Below, one piece after another: positions 23,562 through 32,547 of a stretch of DNA of 56,042 nt. The notes under the pieces were generated by a model, which was not told the DNA's origin, made no database searches, and worked only from the letters and a program-made list of their open reading frames with translations. The stretch is from positions 24,420 to 80,461 of the forward strand of contig JAMPFS010000001.1 in NCBI GenBank assembly GCA_023664325.1, in the 5' to 3' direction. The translations under genes and the position numbers were made by a program. The DNA is from Clostridium sp. (lineage in GTDB: Bacteria > Bacillota > Clostridia > Lachnospirales > Lachnospiraceae). The first letter of the stretch is position 1. Every line of letters starts with the position of its first letter.

Positions 23562-25676
23562 TTATTCTCTTTTATATTCCTTAAGCAAAGACTGAATATA
23601 ATCTTTCATTTTAGTTGTATTTACACAATTTTTATAGCCTTGTATTTGAGCAATATGATATGTTTTATTCTTAGCCTTGGGATTGCTACACCTAAACTCA
23701 ATCGTATAGTGTACAGGTTTTCCTTTCCAATGTTCTGTGTATTCTCCAGTATTATCTGTATATGAATAGATTGCACAGTGATCTTTTGTAATTTTGTCAC
23801 AATAGGAAAATACACAATGATCCTGTTTTTTGCCTTCAATAAATAACCTCTGTTTTGATTTGATCCATTCAAATTCTGGCGGCAGCATTTTTTGTAAATC
23901 ATTAAATCGTGAGTCCTTTGGAATTTTCAACGTACTCTTCCGGTATTTTTTTTGCATGAGTTCATTGGCTAATCTATCGTGTGCATCGTCTATTTTGTTG
24001 AAAGAACGGTAGCATAGTGAAATCTTTTTCTTTAACATGAATGACATTTCGATATAATCCCTTATGATCCAGTTGTCTGCTTCCATATCCAGCCCCTTCA
24101 CTACCCCGCTATAATACCGCATAATAAATTTTTGAATTTTATCTTTATATGTTTTCGCATAATAGTACTGGCCGGAAGCATCTTTCATTAAAGATTCATC
24201 ACGGATATTGACTAATACTTCCCTGCTCCTATCGTCTAAATAAGGATATGTTTTTATTATGATATATGAAAGAGAAAAAGATCGTTTATTGTAATTTACC
24301 TTTAAATCTTTTGCTATCTTATATTTTCTCGTAAACAGCTCCTTTTTACTATGGTACTGTAATACTTCCTGCAAAGATAAAGGTAATATCCATTCTATAT
24401 CAGATTGTACCAGCTCTTTCAATAAATCCTTTGCAATCGGATAAAAATCACTTATATATTCTAAATACAAAGTAATAAACTCTTTAAAAGGTTGGCATTC
24501 CCTTGCTAAATAATATATTGTTCTACAAGATAATGGCACCATTTTGCTCGTATTGGTCTTGGCTATTGATAATTGTTGCAATAAGGAAAAATCTGGACAC
24601 ATAGTTAATTTTGCTCCCACTAATTTTCCACGACCATATATATTCTCGTTTTTGTTAATTATCATATATTGAAATACAAAACAATTCAGATTTATATACA
24701 TATTATTAATATGAATATAAAGTTGTTCCAGGGGAATTTTCAACGATACTTCTGTTTCAGGAAACAGATGCCTTATTGTCTCATACTGCTCTTTATTAAT
24801 TTTATTTTTATTGTTTATCACGATCTCTTCTTTGGGGATATCATACATGGAGCGTATCCATTTTACAGCTTTATCTTTACCTTGCATACGATCAAGCATA
24901 TTGATAAACTCTCTTTGGTCAAAATCTCTGCTGGCATTGCCGGTCCCCTCGTCCTCTACAACATTATAAAAAAAATAACTGTCGAGATTTTCCATATGTC
25001 CCTTAGCAACCCAGTCTGCGATTATCTTCTGATTTTGTAAAAATTGCATCGTTTCATTATCCAGCTTCCAATGTTTTTTTAATGCCAAATATAATAATGA
25101 TTTTTCCTTATTTTGCTGGATATCCTCAATAAATATATCTGGAATGGATTGAACACGATACAAAAAATATACTGCATACTGGAACTGCTTATGCTGATTG
25201 TTGATTTCACAATAAGCAGAATATAACAAATCTATATCATCCTTGGTCAGTTCTTCATATTTGTAAAGCATGCGAAGAAAAAAGATATTATTTCTATCTG
25301 TAGCGTTACTTTGATATTCTAATCCATAGTCTTCTGGAATATTGAGTATTTGTAATTTTCTATCACTACCCAAACACCGGTCATAATTAGTGGTTGGTAG
25401 CAGCCATGATAAGCGGTCTTCGTGTCCTGTGCTTATACATAACTCTATACATCTTCTAATTTCGTCTGCTATTTGTTTGTCCGTATAATCAGATAAAGCA
25501 TTGTAGTATTGGCTGTTTACAACGATATAAGAATTAAGCTCATTCAAATCAGCAATGGTTCCCTCTATGTCATGCAAGAGCTGTATTAAGCATTTATCAT
25601 ACTGCCTGTTTTCTGCTTCGTCTAATATCTTCTGCCGCCCCTTATTGATTATTTGATTATTAAAACCTTTTATCAT
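23562..25676 (-). CDS. PcfJ-like protein
   Basis: 704 residues. The C-terminal ~150 residues match the PcfJ-type domain known from conjugative plasmids such as pCF10: RFNDLQKMLPPEFEWIKSKQRLFIEGKKQDHCVFSY, then a conserved CAIYSYTD and VHYTIEFRCSN strand and IAQIQGYKN. The long N-terminal part is helical with many aromatic residues and no known motif. The role of PcfJ is unclear to me; it is often carried by conjugative and phage-like elements. GAGG about 10 nt before the ATG. It lies downstream of the MATE gene (57-bp gap), so both may be co-transcribed. Confidence 0.75.
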   Translation of the reverse strand: MIKGFNNQIINKGRQKILDEAENRQYDKCLIQLLHDIEGTIADLNELNSYIVVNSQYYNALSDYTDKQIADEIRRCIELCISTGHEDRLSWLLPTTNYDRCLGSDRKLQILNIPEDYGLEYQSNATDRNNIFFLRMLYKYEELTKDDIDLLYSAYCEINNQHKQFQYAVYFLYRVQSIPDIFIEDIQQNKEKSLLYLALKKHWKLDNETMQFLQNQKIIADWVAKGHMENLDSYFFYNVVEDEGTGNASRDFDQREFINMLDRMQGKDKAVKWIRSMYDIPKEEIVINNKNKINKEQYETIRHLFPETEVSLKIPLEQLYIHINNMYINLNCFVFQYMIINKNENIYGRGKLVGAKLTMCPDFSLLQQLSIAKTNTSKMVPLSCRTIYYLARECQPFKEFITLYLEYISDFYPIAKDLLKELVQSDIEWILPLSLQEVLQYHSKKELFTRKYKIAKDLKVNYNKRSFSLSYIIIKTYPYLDDRSREVLVNIRDESLMKDASGQYYYAKTYKDKIQKFIMRYYSGVVKGLDMEADNWIIRDYIEMSFMLKKKISLCYRSFNKIDDAHDRLANELMQKKYRKSTLKIPKDSRFNDLQKMLPPEFEWIKSKQRLFIEGKKQDHCVFSYCDKITKDHCAIYSYTDNTGEYTEHWKGKPVHYTIEFRCSNPKAKNKTYHIAQIQGYKNCVNTTKMKDYIQSLLKEYKRE

Positions 25677-25733
25677 AAATTCGTGCCTCGCTTTCCTGTT
25701 TTGCCGGTCAACTAATTAACTTTACCCCTTTTC

Positions 25734-26954
25734 TTACTCATGAACAGATATTGCCCTTATTTGGTGGATGTTTGAAAGATGTACTTTCTTTGATTCTACA
25801 TACAGGAACATACATCTGATGCCTTTATCGACAATGCGGCCAAAGGCAAATAAGACCATGCCGCCTCCTGAATAATAACCAATCAGAATATAGGCTATCG
25901 AGATCATTGTTGATAATATGCTTGTTTTTGCTAAGACGCTCGACTTTCCAGCATATGTAAGATAAATAGACCAAATGGCAAAGTAATGATCCACTATAAA
26001 AATTAGCAAATAAATAAGAGTCCAGGGCAAACATTCCATATAAGGAAGTTCTCCCCTAAGCTTTGTCAATAATAGCAGACTGAGCATATAATAACTGATT
26101 CCTACAAATACGAGTGATTTTCGGTATAAATCACTGCAATATTGATATCGGTGCTTTTCTTCTATACCAGTCAATGCCCCTAACATATAAGAAAAGAATG
26201 CATCTGGGATATGGTCGGTAAAACAAATTAAGGAAAAACAAACCGAGTGAATTACATACCGATATTCGCCTAATTTACTGGCAAAAGAACTATAAACAAT
26301 AATGGCAATATGAATAAATAACTTATCTACCATCAGATTAAGACCATGTTTTAAATGCATCTGTATTACATCTTTTTGAAAATCAGATGCCTCTTTCGGC
26401 AGCGGGATTCGGATAATGAGATAGATTGTTGTAATACCTTTACAAAATACCGTTCCGGCTAATAAGTCTGCAACCGTACCGCCCGTATAATAAATGGCTG
26501 TGTCTAACACAACCATCATTATGATATCCATTATCGTTACCGTAGTAAAAACACGGTTATTGGTTGTTATCTTTGCATATTCATAATACAGACAGAATAA
26601 ACCATCAAATAATACATAAACTGCCAAATATTTAATACATTCTGTAAACAGCTTGTACTGCCCGTCTGACAGGGTAAATATAAGGGGGATTTTTTCTGAT
26701 AACAATAATAATATCCCGCATATTAAAGTACTGAAGAAAATACTTAATGCTCTGGATGTTCGGATATTTGTTCTTGTCGCCCGGTAAGAGTAAACACCCA
26801 TACCATTAAATTTTGCCACAATCCAATTTATGACTGTATAAGACGATAATACAACAATACCATCAATACCAGTATTATTCCCAAAAGCATTGTCAATACT
26901 GGAAAGCAACCCTCTGCTAATGCCCATAATTAAATAGTAAATCAACTGTTTCAT
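25734..26954 (-). CDS. MATE-family-like membrane transporter
   Basis: 406 residues with about 11-12 hydrophobic segments, slightly short for MATE proteins (~440-460). MATE-like features: ISRGLLSSIDNAFGNN near the start, GMGVYSYRATRTNIRTSRALSIFFSTLICG, and a second-half repeat beginning MHLKHGLNLMVDKLFIHIAIIVYSSFAS. MATE proteins export cationic drugs or small metabolites with Na+ or H+ gradients. Substrate unknown. Why it sits between the recG-like and pcfJ-like genes is not clear; it may be cargo or may export a small-molecule signal. Confidence 0.75.
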   Translation of the reverse strand: MKQLIYYLIMGISRGLLSSIDNAFGNNTGIDGIVVLSSYTVINWIVAKFNGMGVYSYRATRTNIRTSRALSIFFSTLICGILLLLSEKIPLIFTLSDGQYKLFTECIKYLAVYVLFDGLFCLYYEYAKITTNNRVFTTVTIMDIIMMVVLDTAIYYTGGTVADLLAGTVFCKGITTIYLIIRIPLPKEASDFQKDVIQMHLKHGLNLMVDKLFIHIAIIVYSSFASKLGEYRYVIHSVCFSLICFTDHIPDAFFSYMLGALTGIEEKHRYQYCSDLYRKSLVFVGISYYMLSLLLLTKLRGELPYMECLPWTLIYLLIFIVDHYFAIWSIYLTYAGKSSVLAKTSILSTMISIAYILIGYYSGGGMVLFAFGRIVDKGIRCMFLYVESKKVHLSNIHQIRAISVHE

Positions 26955-27022
26955 GTATCCAAACCTTTCTTAGCCGGTATCCTGCTATCAGCCATAGCCC
27001 TTTCTCTGTAAGATTTTGCTGC

Positions 27023-28981
27023 TTAACAGCTTTCCCGGATATAATCCTTTAATTTATTAAAAAATATGGGATATTTTAACATCAAGGCAATTCTTTCATC
27101 TTCCCCGCTTTGTTTGATTCCAATAATATCCCCGGATCCCCGCAGGTTCATATCCTCTTCTGCTATTTCAAATCCGTTGGTAGTCTTACACATTACTTTT
27201 AATCTTGGATTGTCAGTATCATTTGATACCAACATGCAATAAGATTGTAAATTTGATCTTCCTACCCTGCCCCTTAACTGATGTAATCCGGCAAGCCCGA
27301 AGCGTTCTGCATTCAGAATGGAAATAACCGTAGCATTTGGAACATTTACTCCTACCTCGATAATGGTGGTGGCAATCAGTATCTGGGATTCATTTTTTTC
27401 AAATGAATGAATAATTTCATCTTTTTCAGTATCTTTCATCTTCCCATTTATGGCTGCTACTTTAATATTTGTATTTTCAAAATACTTTTCAGCCATTTTT
27501 TGGACTTCTTCTACGCTTAACGGCCTTTCTTTTTTCTCAAAATCAATCCCTTCCTTTGCTCGATCTTCAATCAGTGGGCATACCATGTAGCATTGGTGTC
27601 CCGCAAGGATTTCTTTTTGCATAAATGCAAACATTGGCTTATATCTTGTCACCTGCTCTGTTTTAACAGGGAGTCTGCCTTCCGGCATGGATTCAATCGT
27701 TTTTACATCTATAGAATCACCATATACCGTTTGAGCCAGTGATCTTGGTATTGGCGTTGCAGACATGGATATATGATGTATCCCGGCTTTGGCTTTTTCC
27801 TTTAATGCCTCTCTTTGCAATACCCCAAATTTATGTTCTTCATCTACAATGGTAAGCCCCAGATTATGAAAGGTAATATTGTCTGATATGACTGCATGGG
27901 TTCCCACCAATATCTGAATATCCCCGTCTGCCAGACGTTTGCATATCTTTTTCTTATCTGATGCTTTTGTATCCCCGCCAAGATATTCTACTGATAGTCC
28001 CAATAAATCTGCATATTCTTTGAAAGAGGAAAAATGCTGCCTTGCAAGTATCCCTGTCGGAGCCATTAAAACAGACTGGTATCCATTATCAGCCATTAAT
28101 ATCATCATTAGGAATGCTACTATGGTTTTTCCGGAACCCACATCACCTTGTATTAATGAACGCACACGCTTCCCATGCTTTGTTTCATCCATAAAATCAT
28201 GGATGATTTTCTTTTGGTCTGGTGTAAGGCTGAACGGCAAATGCTTAAGCAACTGCTTATATTTATCCTGCTTGATTACTCTATAATCAGATGTTTTATT
28301 TGTATCCAGTGCATCTTCAACCATCTGCTTTGCCAAAGGATACAGCTTTTCCAGAATCAACCTTCTTCTTGCTTCTATAATATCCTTTTTGGAATCCGGC
28401 ATATGCAGCTTTTTTATCATTTCTTTTTCGGATATAATCCCGAAATCATGCAGCATGCCGCTGTCTAAATAATCATCCCCATTATATTCCGTAAGTGCAT
28501 GGGAGAGAATATTGTTAAAATACTGTATGCTCATCCCCGGAATCTTCTTATAAGCAGCATATATCCTTAAGGACTCTTTCCTATATGGAGTGATTACTTC
28601 CGGGTTCATGATCTGTTTTCCCCATTCTGTATCCTGATATAACCCGCCTACCATGACCTCTTGTCCTTTCAAATCAGCCAGACTGCTGAACAGGTATATA
28701 TCAAACCAGAGAATACTTAATTTCTCGCTGCCCTCATGGCACCTTGCCAAAATATATGGCGTTGCATTCCCCATGCGTTTCGATATTGAATCTATACATA
28801 CTTTAAAAGCTGCCCTTTCCCCTGATACGGCATCTGCCACGGAAGATAATTTGCTGTAGTCATAATAATGGATTGGTGCAAATCTTAATAAATCCTCCAC
28901 GTTGTTTATGCCTTTTTTGTTAAATTGGTTTAGTTTTGCCGTTGTAATTTCTTTTTCCAGTTTTAAATCCTGTAAATTCAC
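27023..28981 (-). CDS. RecG-like ATP-dependent DNA helicase
   Basis: 652 residues from a GTG start with GGAAGG upstream. The wedge/OB domain in the N-terminal third (KVCIDSISKRMGNATPYILARC, LSILWFDIYLF), then helicase motifs: I GDVGSGKTIVAFL, II DEEHKFGVLQRE, III SMSATPIPRSLAQT, VI QLRGRVGRSNLQSYCMLVS. RecG remodels stalled forks and Holliday junctions. Chromosomes normally carry one recG of ~680 residues, so this is likely an element-specific copy. GTG follows the YaiI-like gene by 12 bp. Confidence 0.93.
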   Translation of the reverse strand: MNLQDLKLEKEITTAKLNQFNKKGINNVEDLLRFAPIHYYDYSKLSSVADAVSGERAAFKVCIDSISKRMGNATPYILARCHEGSEKLSILWFDIYLFSSLADLKGQEVMVGGLYQDTEWGKQIMNPEVITPYRKESLRIYAAYKKIPGMSIQYFNNILSHALTEYNGDDYLDSGMLHDFGIISEKEMIKKLHMPDSKKDIIEARRRLILEKLYPLAKQMVEDALDTNKTSDYRVIKQDKYKQLLKHLPFSLTPDQKKIIHDFMDETKHGKRVRSLIQGDVGSGKTIVAFLMMILMADNGYQSVLMAPTGILARQHFSSFKEYADLLGLSVEYLGGDTKASDKKKICKRLADGDIQILVGTHAVISDNITFHNLGLTIVDEEHKFGVLQREALKEKAKAGIHHISMSATPIPRSLAQTVYGDSIDVKTIESMPEGRLPVKTEQVTRYKPMFAFMQKEILAGHQCYMVCPLIEDRAKEGIDFEKKERPLSVEEVQKMAEKYFENTNIKVAAINGKMKDTEKDEIIHSFEKNESQILIATTIIEVGVNVPNATVISILNAERFGLAGLHQLRGRVGRSNLQSYCMLVSNDTDNPRLKVMCKTTNGFEIAEEDMNLRGSGDIIGIKQSGEDERIALMLKYPIFFNKLKDYIRESC

Positions 28982-28993
28982 AATACACCTTCC

Positions 28994-29449
28994 TTATCCT
29001 GCTAATTTTTTCTTTGACAATATAATCAGATATGCAAGGCTCTTCTTAAAATCATACTTCCTTTGCTTTGGTATCACCCTGCTTACCTTATTTCTTCCGG
29101 ATTTCCTTCTGGTTGATGCAGTTAGGTGGCGTGACGTTAAGAACGAATCAATGTTTTTTTCTGTATAAAATATGCCTTTGGCATTCATTGGATTTCCGCC
29201 TTTAGCAAGTACCATGCAGGCTAATCCGCCATCATCTGTAATCACAATATCCCCTTTTTCCACATGATTAACGATTGCAAAATCAACCATATCCCTTCCC
29301 TTATCAATGACATGACAGGTAATATAGTCATCATCAAAATATGATGTTGTGTCATGATATAAGTCAACCGGCATATTATTTTCTTTTGCCACTTCTATGG
29401 TTTCACTTATTTTTGAACATGCATCCCCGTCAATTAAGATTTTCACCAT
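28994..29449 (-). CDS. YaiI/YqxD-family (DUF188) protein
   Basis: 151 residues. Family signature: MVKILIDGDACSKISETIEVAKENN, HVIDKGRDMVDFAIVNHVEKGDIVITDDGGLACMVLAKG, then ARHL-type ending TSRHLTASTRRKSGRNK. The conserved aspartates (DGDAC, DxVD, TDD) suggest a PIN-like metal nuclease fold, though the function is not settled. Directly upstream of the recG-like gene with a 12-bp gap, so very likely co-expressed. Confidence 0.88.
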   Translation of the reverse strand: MVKILIDGDACSKISETIEVAKENNMPVDLYHDTTSYFDDDYITCHVIDKGRDMVDFAIVNHVEKGDIVITDDGGLACMVLAKGGNPMNAKGIFYTEKNIDSFLTSRHLTASTRRKSGRNKVSRVIPKQRKYDFKKSLAYLIILSKKKLAG

Positions 29450-29546
29450 CCTACCTTCTTTCTTATTCTTATTTTATTGGAAAGGCATTTGTTGTTTCTT
29501 TTACAGAAAAAATAGCAGAAACTATAATTTCCATTGTGTTTTTGCA

Positions 29547-29602
29547 TAAAAAATCAACAGACCGGTTATGCCACTGGCTTATTGTACCAATCTGCTGATT
29601 TT
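29547..29602 (-). terminator. terminator after the 29638 gene
   Basis: Minus strand AAAATCAGCAGATTGGTAC pairs imperfectly with ACCGGTCTGTTGATTTT, followed by TTTATG. Confidence 0.65.
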
Positions 29603-29637
29603 CCTCAACTCTTATCATCCAAATCCCGATTATATAA

Positions 29638-29979
29638 TTATCTTGTAAAATATTCCTTTATGGAATTATACGGATAATTATTTTTTATAAATTCGTCCAT
29701 GATTCCCTGTAAATAGCTTTTATCTTCTATTTCCAGCGGTATGCTTATTTTTTTCTCCTTGCCATCATATACTTTTTCATAATATGCATACACATCTTCA
29801 TGATAACCTATGAAAATATCTGCCGCAGAGTCCGGATCTCTTAAGCTATGGTCATTTTCAAATAATTCATAAGGCAATAATAAATTTCCTTTGGAATCCC
29901 GAAAATCCACCATGAACTCAATCCGGTCAATCCCTTCGTATATTTGCAAAATCTCGACCGTCATATTTCTAATCCTCAT
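29638..29979 (-). CDS. hypothetical protein, 113 residues
   Basis: ATG 29979 is chosen (AGAGGAGA 6 nt upstream). MRIRNMTVEILQIYEGIDRIEFMVDF, then an acidic C-terminal helix. Soluble, alpha/beta. No family recognised. Followed by a terminator; separated from the 30053 gene by 73 bp on the same strand. Confidence 0.6.
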   Translation of the reverse strand: MRIRNMTVEILQIYEGIDRIEFMVDFRDSKGNLLLPYELFENDHSLRDPDSAADIFIGYHEDVYAYYEKVYDGKEKKISIPLEIEDKSYLQGIMDEFIKNNYPYNSIKEYFTR

Positions 29980-30052
29980 TATTTTTCTCCTCTTCATTAT
30001 CAATAATATATCAGGATTTGGAAAATAATATGAGGTCTATAAATAGCTTACG

Positions 30053-30349
30053 CTAATCATCTATCTGCTTCATCATCAAAAGAAAGTTTTCGTCATTAAA
30101 TGAATTTATATCCCTGATGGTATCTGTAACCGGTGCAGCGGAAGAAACTGCCGCATTTTTTTCTGTTGTATTCGGTTCCTGATTGTTTTTTATATCCGTA
30201 TGTATTTTATCTGTTTGATACATTTGCAATTGGGAACACTCATAGACCGCTTCTTTCCGGAAAACCATAAATTCTTTCACTGTCAGCTTATCGTGATCCG
30301 AATATTCCAAATATAAATTTATCAGATTTTTTGTGGTTTTGTCTACCAT
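30053..30349 (-). CDS. hypothetical protein, 98 residues
   Basis: MVDKTTKNLINLYLEYSDHDKLTVKEFMVFRKEAVYE, then a Ser/Thr/Asn-rich low-complexity stretch (NNQEPNTTEKNAAVSSAAP) and a short helix. The start lies 2 nt after the stop of the 30352 gene, so translation is coupled. Function unknown. Confidence 0.6.
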   Translation of the reverse strand: MVDKTTKNLINLYLEYSDHDKLTVKEFMVFRKEAVYECSQLQMYQTDKIHTDIKNNQEPNTTEKNAAVSSAAPVTDTIRDINSFNDENFLLMMKQIDD

Positions 30350-30351
30350 AA

Positions 30352-30699
30352 TTATTCCCCGCTGTTACTGAGGCTCTTATTGAACCTGCCTGATTTTTCC
30401 CTGGCACGGGACATACGTTCTCTTAATTCTTCCCTTTCTTCTTCCGTATATTCCCGTTTCTTTGTAAGATTTAAGTGTAAAGCCCTTATCGGCAGCTTTG
30501 CGACAATGCTGCCATCACTATTCTCTGTAATGATTTTGACTTCATCCGGATAATCTTGTGCCATCTTTTTAATCTTGCTTACAAAACGCCCCTGGCAAAA
30601 TGTGCAGGTCATTGTTTTTTGATTGCGTAAAAATTCAATCACATTTTCACAAACCGTTTCGTAATTATTCTCTCTTTCATCCATGTTTGTATTATCCAT
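30352..30699 (-). CDS. hypothetical protein with a CxxC pair, 115 residues
   Basis: ATG 30699 with GGAGG 9 nt upstream (a TTG one codon earlier is the longer option). MDNTNMDERENNYETVCENVIEFLRNQKTMTCTFCQGRFVSKIKKM: one TCTFC pair that could bind metal or form a disulphide. C-terminus rich in Arg/Glu (EEREELRERMSRAREKSGR), suggesting a helix that binds nucleic acid or a partner. Not recognised. Confidence 0.55.
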   Translation of the reverse strand: MDNTNMDERENNYETVCENVIEFLRNQKTMTCTFCQGRFVSKIKKMAQDYPDEVKIITENSDGSIVAKLPIRALHLNLTKKREYTEEEREELRERMSRAREKSGRFNKSLSNSGE

Positions 30700-30761
30700 C
30701 AAACTTTACCTCCACTTTTTCTTTCTATTATAGCAACTGTCTTGTTTTATATGGTTTTACC

Positions 30762-30805
30762 AAAAAAAAATAAGGATACATATACTGATTATGCATCCTT
30801 ATCCT
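30762..30805 (-). terminator. terminator of the 30928 gene
   Basis: Minus strand AAGGATGCATA pairs with TATGTATCCTT, followed by ATTTTTTTTT. Confidence 0.8.
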
Positions 30806-30927
30806 TTTAAGAGTTTCTTGGCAACACACCTTTTCTCCAATCATTCAAACTGCTCAATTTAAAAAATGAAATTTTGTTGTAAGAAAATTGAGTATTCGGC
30901 ATATTGGTTATGTTCTAAATACTTGTA

Positions 30928-31398
30928 CTATGTTAAGATTTTCCTAACCTCCTGCATGACTGCCGGAATCATTTTTGTATTAATTTCTTCCGCAACTTCT
31001 GGTTTCACAAGCTGTTTACTGCATGGATTCACCGTGCTATTGCATCCCATTCCGTCAAAAAGCCGGGCTGTTGCTCGCAGGGTATATGCCGTTTGCATTA
31101 ATTCCAGAAGCTGATATCTTTCTTCACTGCTCAATGGCATAAAGCAGAAAAAGTTGATAAACGGATCAGACAAGTTTTTTCCAAGGAATAAAGAGTCAAA
31201 ATGCTGCAGGAACCTTGTATCGCTTGACTTTTCTGGATTGTCATTATTTGTATATGTGGCTATGTATCCAAAACTCCAAAACCAATCACATTCCCATGAT
31301 TCTTTTTGCATATAGAAATGCAGCCCCGATTTTCCGGTTCCAAGAAAATAAGCCTCTTTCATATGTACATTTATTGTATGCTTTTTTGTAAAATCCAT
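30928..31398 (-). CDS. hypothetical protein, 156 residues
   Basis: ATG 31398 chosen (GAGAGGAG 7 nt upstream; a longer frame begins at 31431). MDFTKKHTINVHMKEAYFLGTGKSGLHFYMQ, WECDWFWSFGYIATYTNND, then a helical C-terminal half. Aromatic-rich and soluble. Not recognised. Preceded by the element motif at 31429-31442, 17 nt before the binding site, and followed by a terminator: a monocistronic unit. Confidence 0.6.
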   Translation of the reverse strand: MDFTKKHTINVHMKEAYFLGTGKSGLHFYMQKESWECDWFWSFGYIATYTNNDNPEKSSDTRFLQHFDSLFLGKNLSDPFINFFCFMPLSSEERYQLLELMQTAYTLRATARLFDGMGCNSTVNPCSKQLVKPEVAEEINTKMIPAVMQEVRKILT

Positions 31399-31428
31399 TA
31401 AAAATCTCCTCTCTCTATGATTATTTTT

Positions 31429-31442
31429 CATAATTAAAATGA
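31429..31442 (-). promoter_or_regulatory. element motif upstream of the 30928 gene
   Basis: Minus strand TCATTTTAATTATG, 17 nt before GAGGAG. Confidence 0.55.
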
Positions 31443-31452
31443 ATTTTTGGAA

Positions 31453-31488
31453 ATTAAAAAATTGAGAGCCATCAACCTGATGGCTCCC
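31453..31488 (-). terminator. terminator upstream of the 30928 unit
   Basis: GAGCCATCA, GGT loop, TGATGGCTC, then TCAATTTTTT on the minus strand. The stretch from 31489 to 31763 holds only a short inverted repeat TTATAATG/CATTATAA at 31574-31596 and no supportable gene. Confidence 0.75.
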
Positions 31489-31767
31489 TGAACAAAAAAA
31501 TTAAATAATGAGAGAGGAATCGGCTTCGGATAAGCCTGACAACCTAAATGACAGCACCGGCATCGAATCCGGATTATAATGTCGTATGCATTATAAGCAA
31601 CCTGCCTGCCGCATTTCTTATCTTGATTCTATTGCATTATATGATAAATCTTCTCCGTCTTTTTTTTACCGAAAAATGAATAATGATATTTACCGCTTAT
31701 ATATAATATGGGAAATTCTATTGTTTATGACAGCATCTTTTTCTGCTGTTTATTATTATGTACAAAA

Positions 31768-31802
31768 TTAAGAGGCATGTATACTATGATACATACCCCT
31801 TG
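31768..31802 (-). terminator. terminator after the tandem-duplicated genes
   Basis: Minus strand GGGTATGTAT pairs with ATACATGCC, followed by TCTTAATTTTG. The related sequence at 32140-32165 is the equivalent part of the second duplicate. Confidence 0.55.
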
Positions 31803-31838
31803 CTTTTTTATTTGTTTCCTCCGAAAATACAAATTTCT

Positions 31839-32111
31839 CTATACTGTTTCTACTACTAATTGATTATAAATCTGTATCTTGGACTTATCTGGATATTGCA
31901 GCCATCTTGCTACATCCGATTCCGTCCGCATGTCAGGCAGCAGATATTTCCCTGTAATGCCTATATTCTGTCTGACATACAGTGTGATTTCTCGTATTGG
32001 TGTATTTTCACTAAATTCTGCTATCATCACTATTTGATAGGGGATTTTTCCATCATAAGCAATCCCATTAAAAACAACATTATATTTTCCAATTTGTCTT
32101 TCTTTAAACAT
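31839..32111 (-). CDS. hypothetical protein, tandem duplicate A
   Basis: 90 residues from ATG 32111 (GGAGG 9 nt upstream). MFKERQIGKYNVVFNGIAYDGKIPYQIVMIAEF, REITLYVRQNIG, RTESDVARWLQYPDKSKIQIYNQL. About 80% identical to duplicate B. Alpha/beta, soluble; no family recognised. The repeat unit of about 370 bp includes gene, binding site and downstream region. Duplicate B lies directly upstream. Confidence 0.7.
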   Translation of the reverse strand: MFKERQIGKYNVVFNGIAYDGKIPYQIVMIAEFSENTPIREITLYVRQNIGITGKYLLPDMRTESDVARWLQYPDKSKIQIYNQLVVETV

Positions 32112-32206
32112 AACTATTTTCCTCCAATTTTCCCGGGCAGAAGTTATTATACTATGATACATACCCCTTGTTTTTTTATTTTTTCCCTCCATAAATACAA
32201 ATTTCT

Positions 32207-32479
32207 CTATACTGTTTCTACCACTAATTGATTATAAATCTGTATCTTTGACTCATCTGGATATTGCAGCCATCTTTCTATGTCCGATTCCGTCCGCATA
32301 TCAGGCATCAGATATTTCTCTTCAGTGCCTATATTCCGTCTAAAATACAGTGTGATTTCCCGTATTGGTGTATTTCCCTCAAATTCTGTTATTATAAACA
32401 TGCGATATGGGATCTTTCCATCATAAGAAATCCCTTCATAAACAATATTATATTTTCCAATTTGTTTTTCTTTAAACAT
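32207..32479 (-). CDS. hypothetical protein, tandem duplicate B
   Basis: 90 residues from ATG 32479 (TTGGAGGATAATCGTT upstream). MFKEKQIGKYNIVYEGISYDGKIPYRMFIITEF; the ending YNQLVVETV is identical to that of duplicate A. Lies 68 bp after the UvrD-like gene on the same strand and may be in its transcript. Divergence from A is concentrated in the middle (VVFNG/IVYEG; SENTP/EGNTP), so both copies are probably under selection. Confidence 0.7.
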   Translation of the reverse strand: MFKEKQIGKYNIVYEGISYDGKIPYRMFIITEFEGNTPIREITLYFRRNIGTEEKYLMPDMRTESDIERWLQYPDESKIQIYNQLVVETV

Positions 32480-32547
32480 AACGATTATCCTCCAATTTTC
32501 CTCCAATTTTCCCGGGCAGGGATTACGCCCTTGCCCGGTTGATGATT

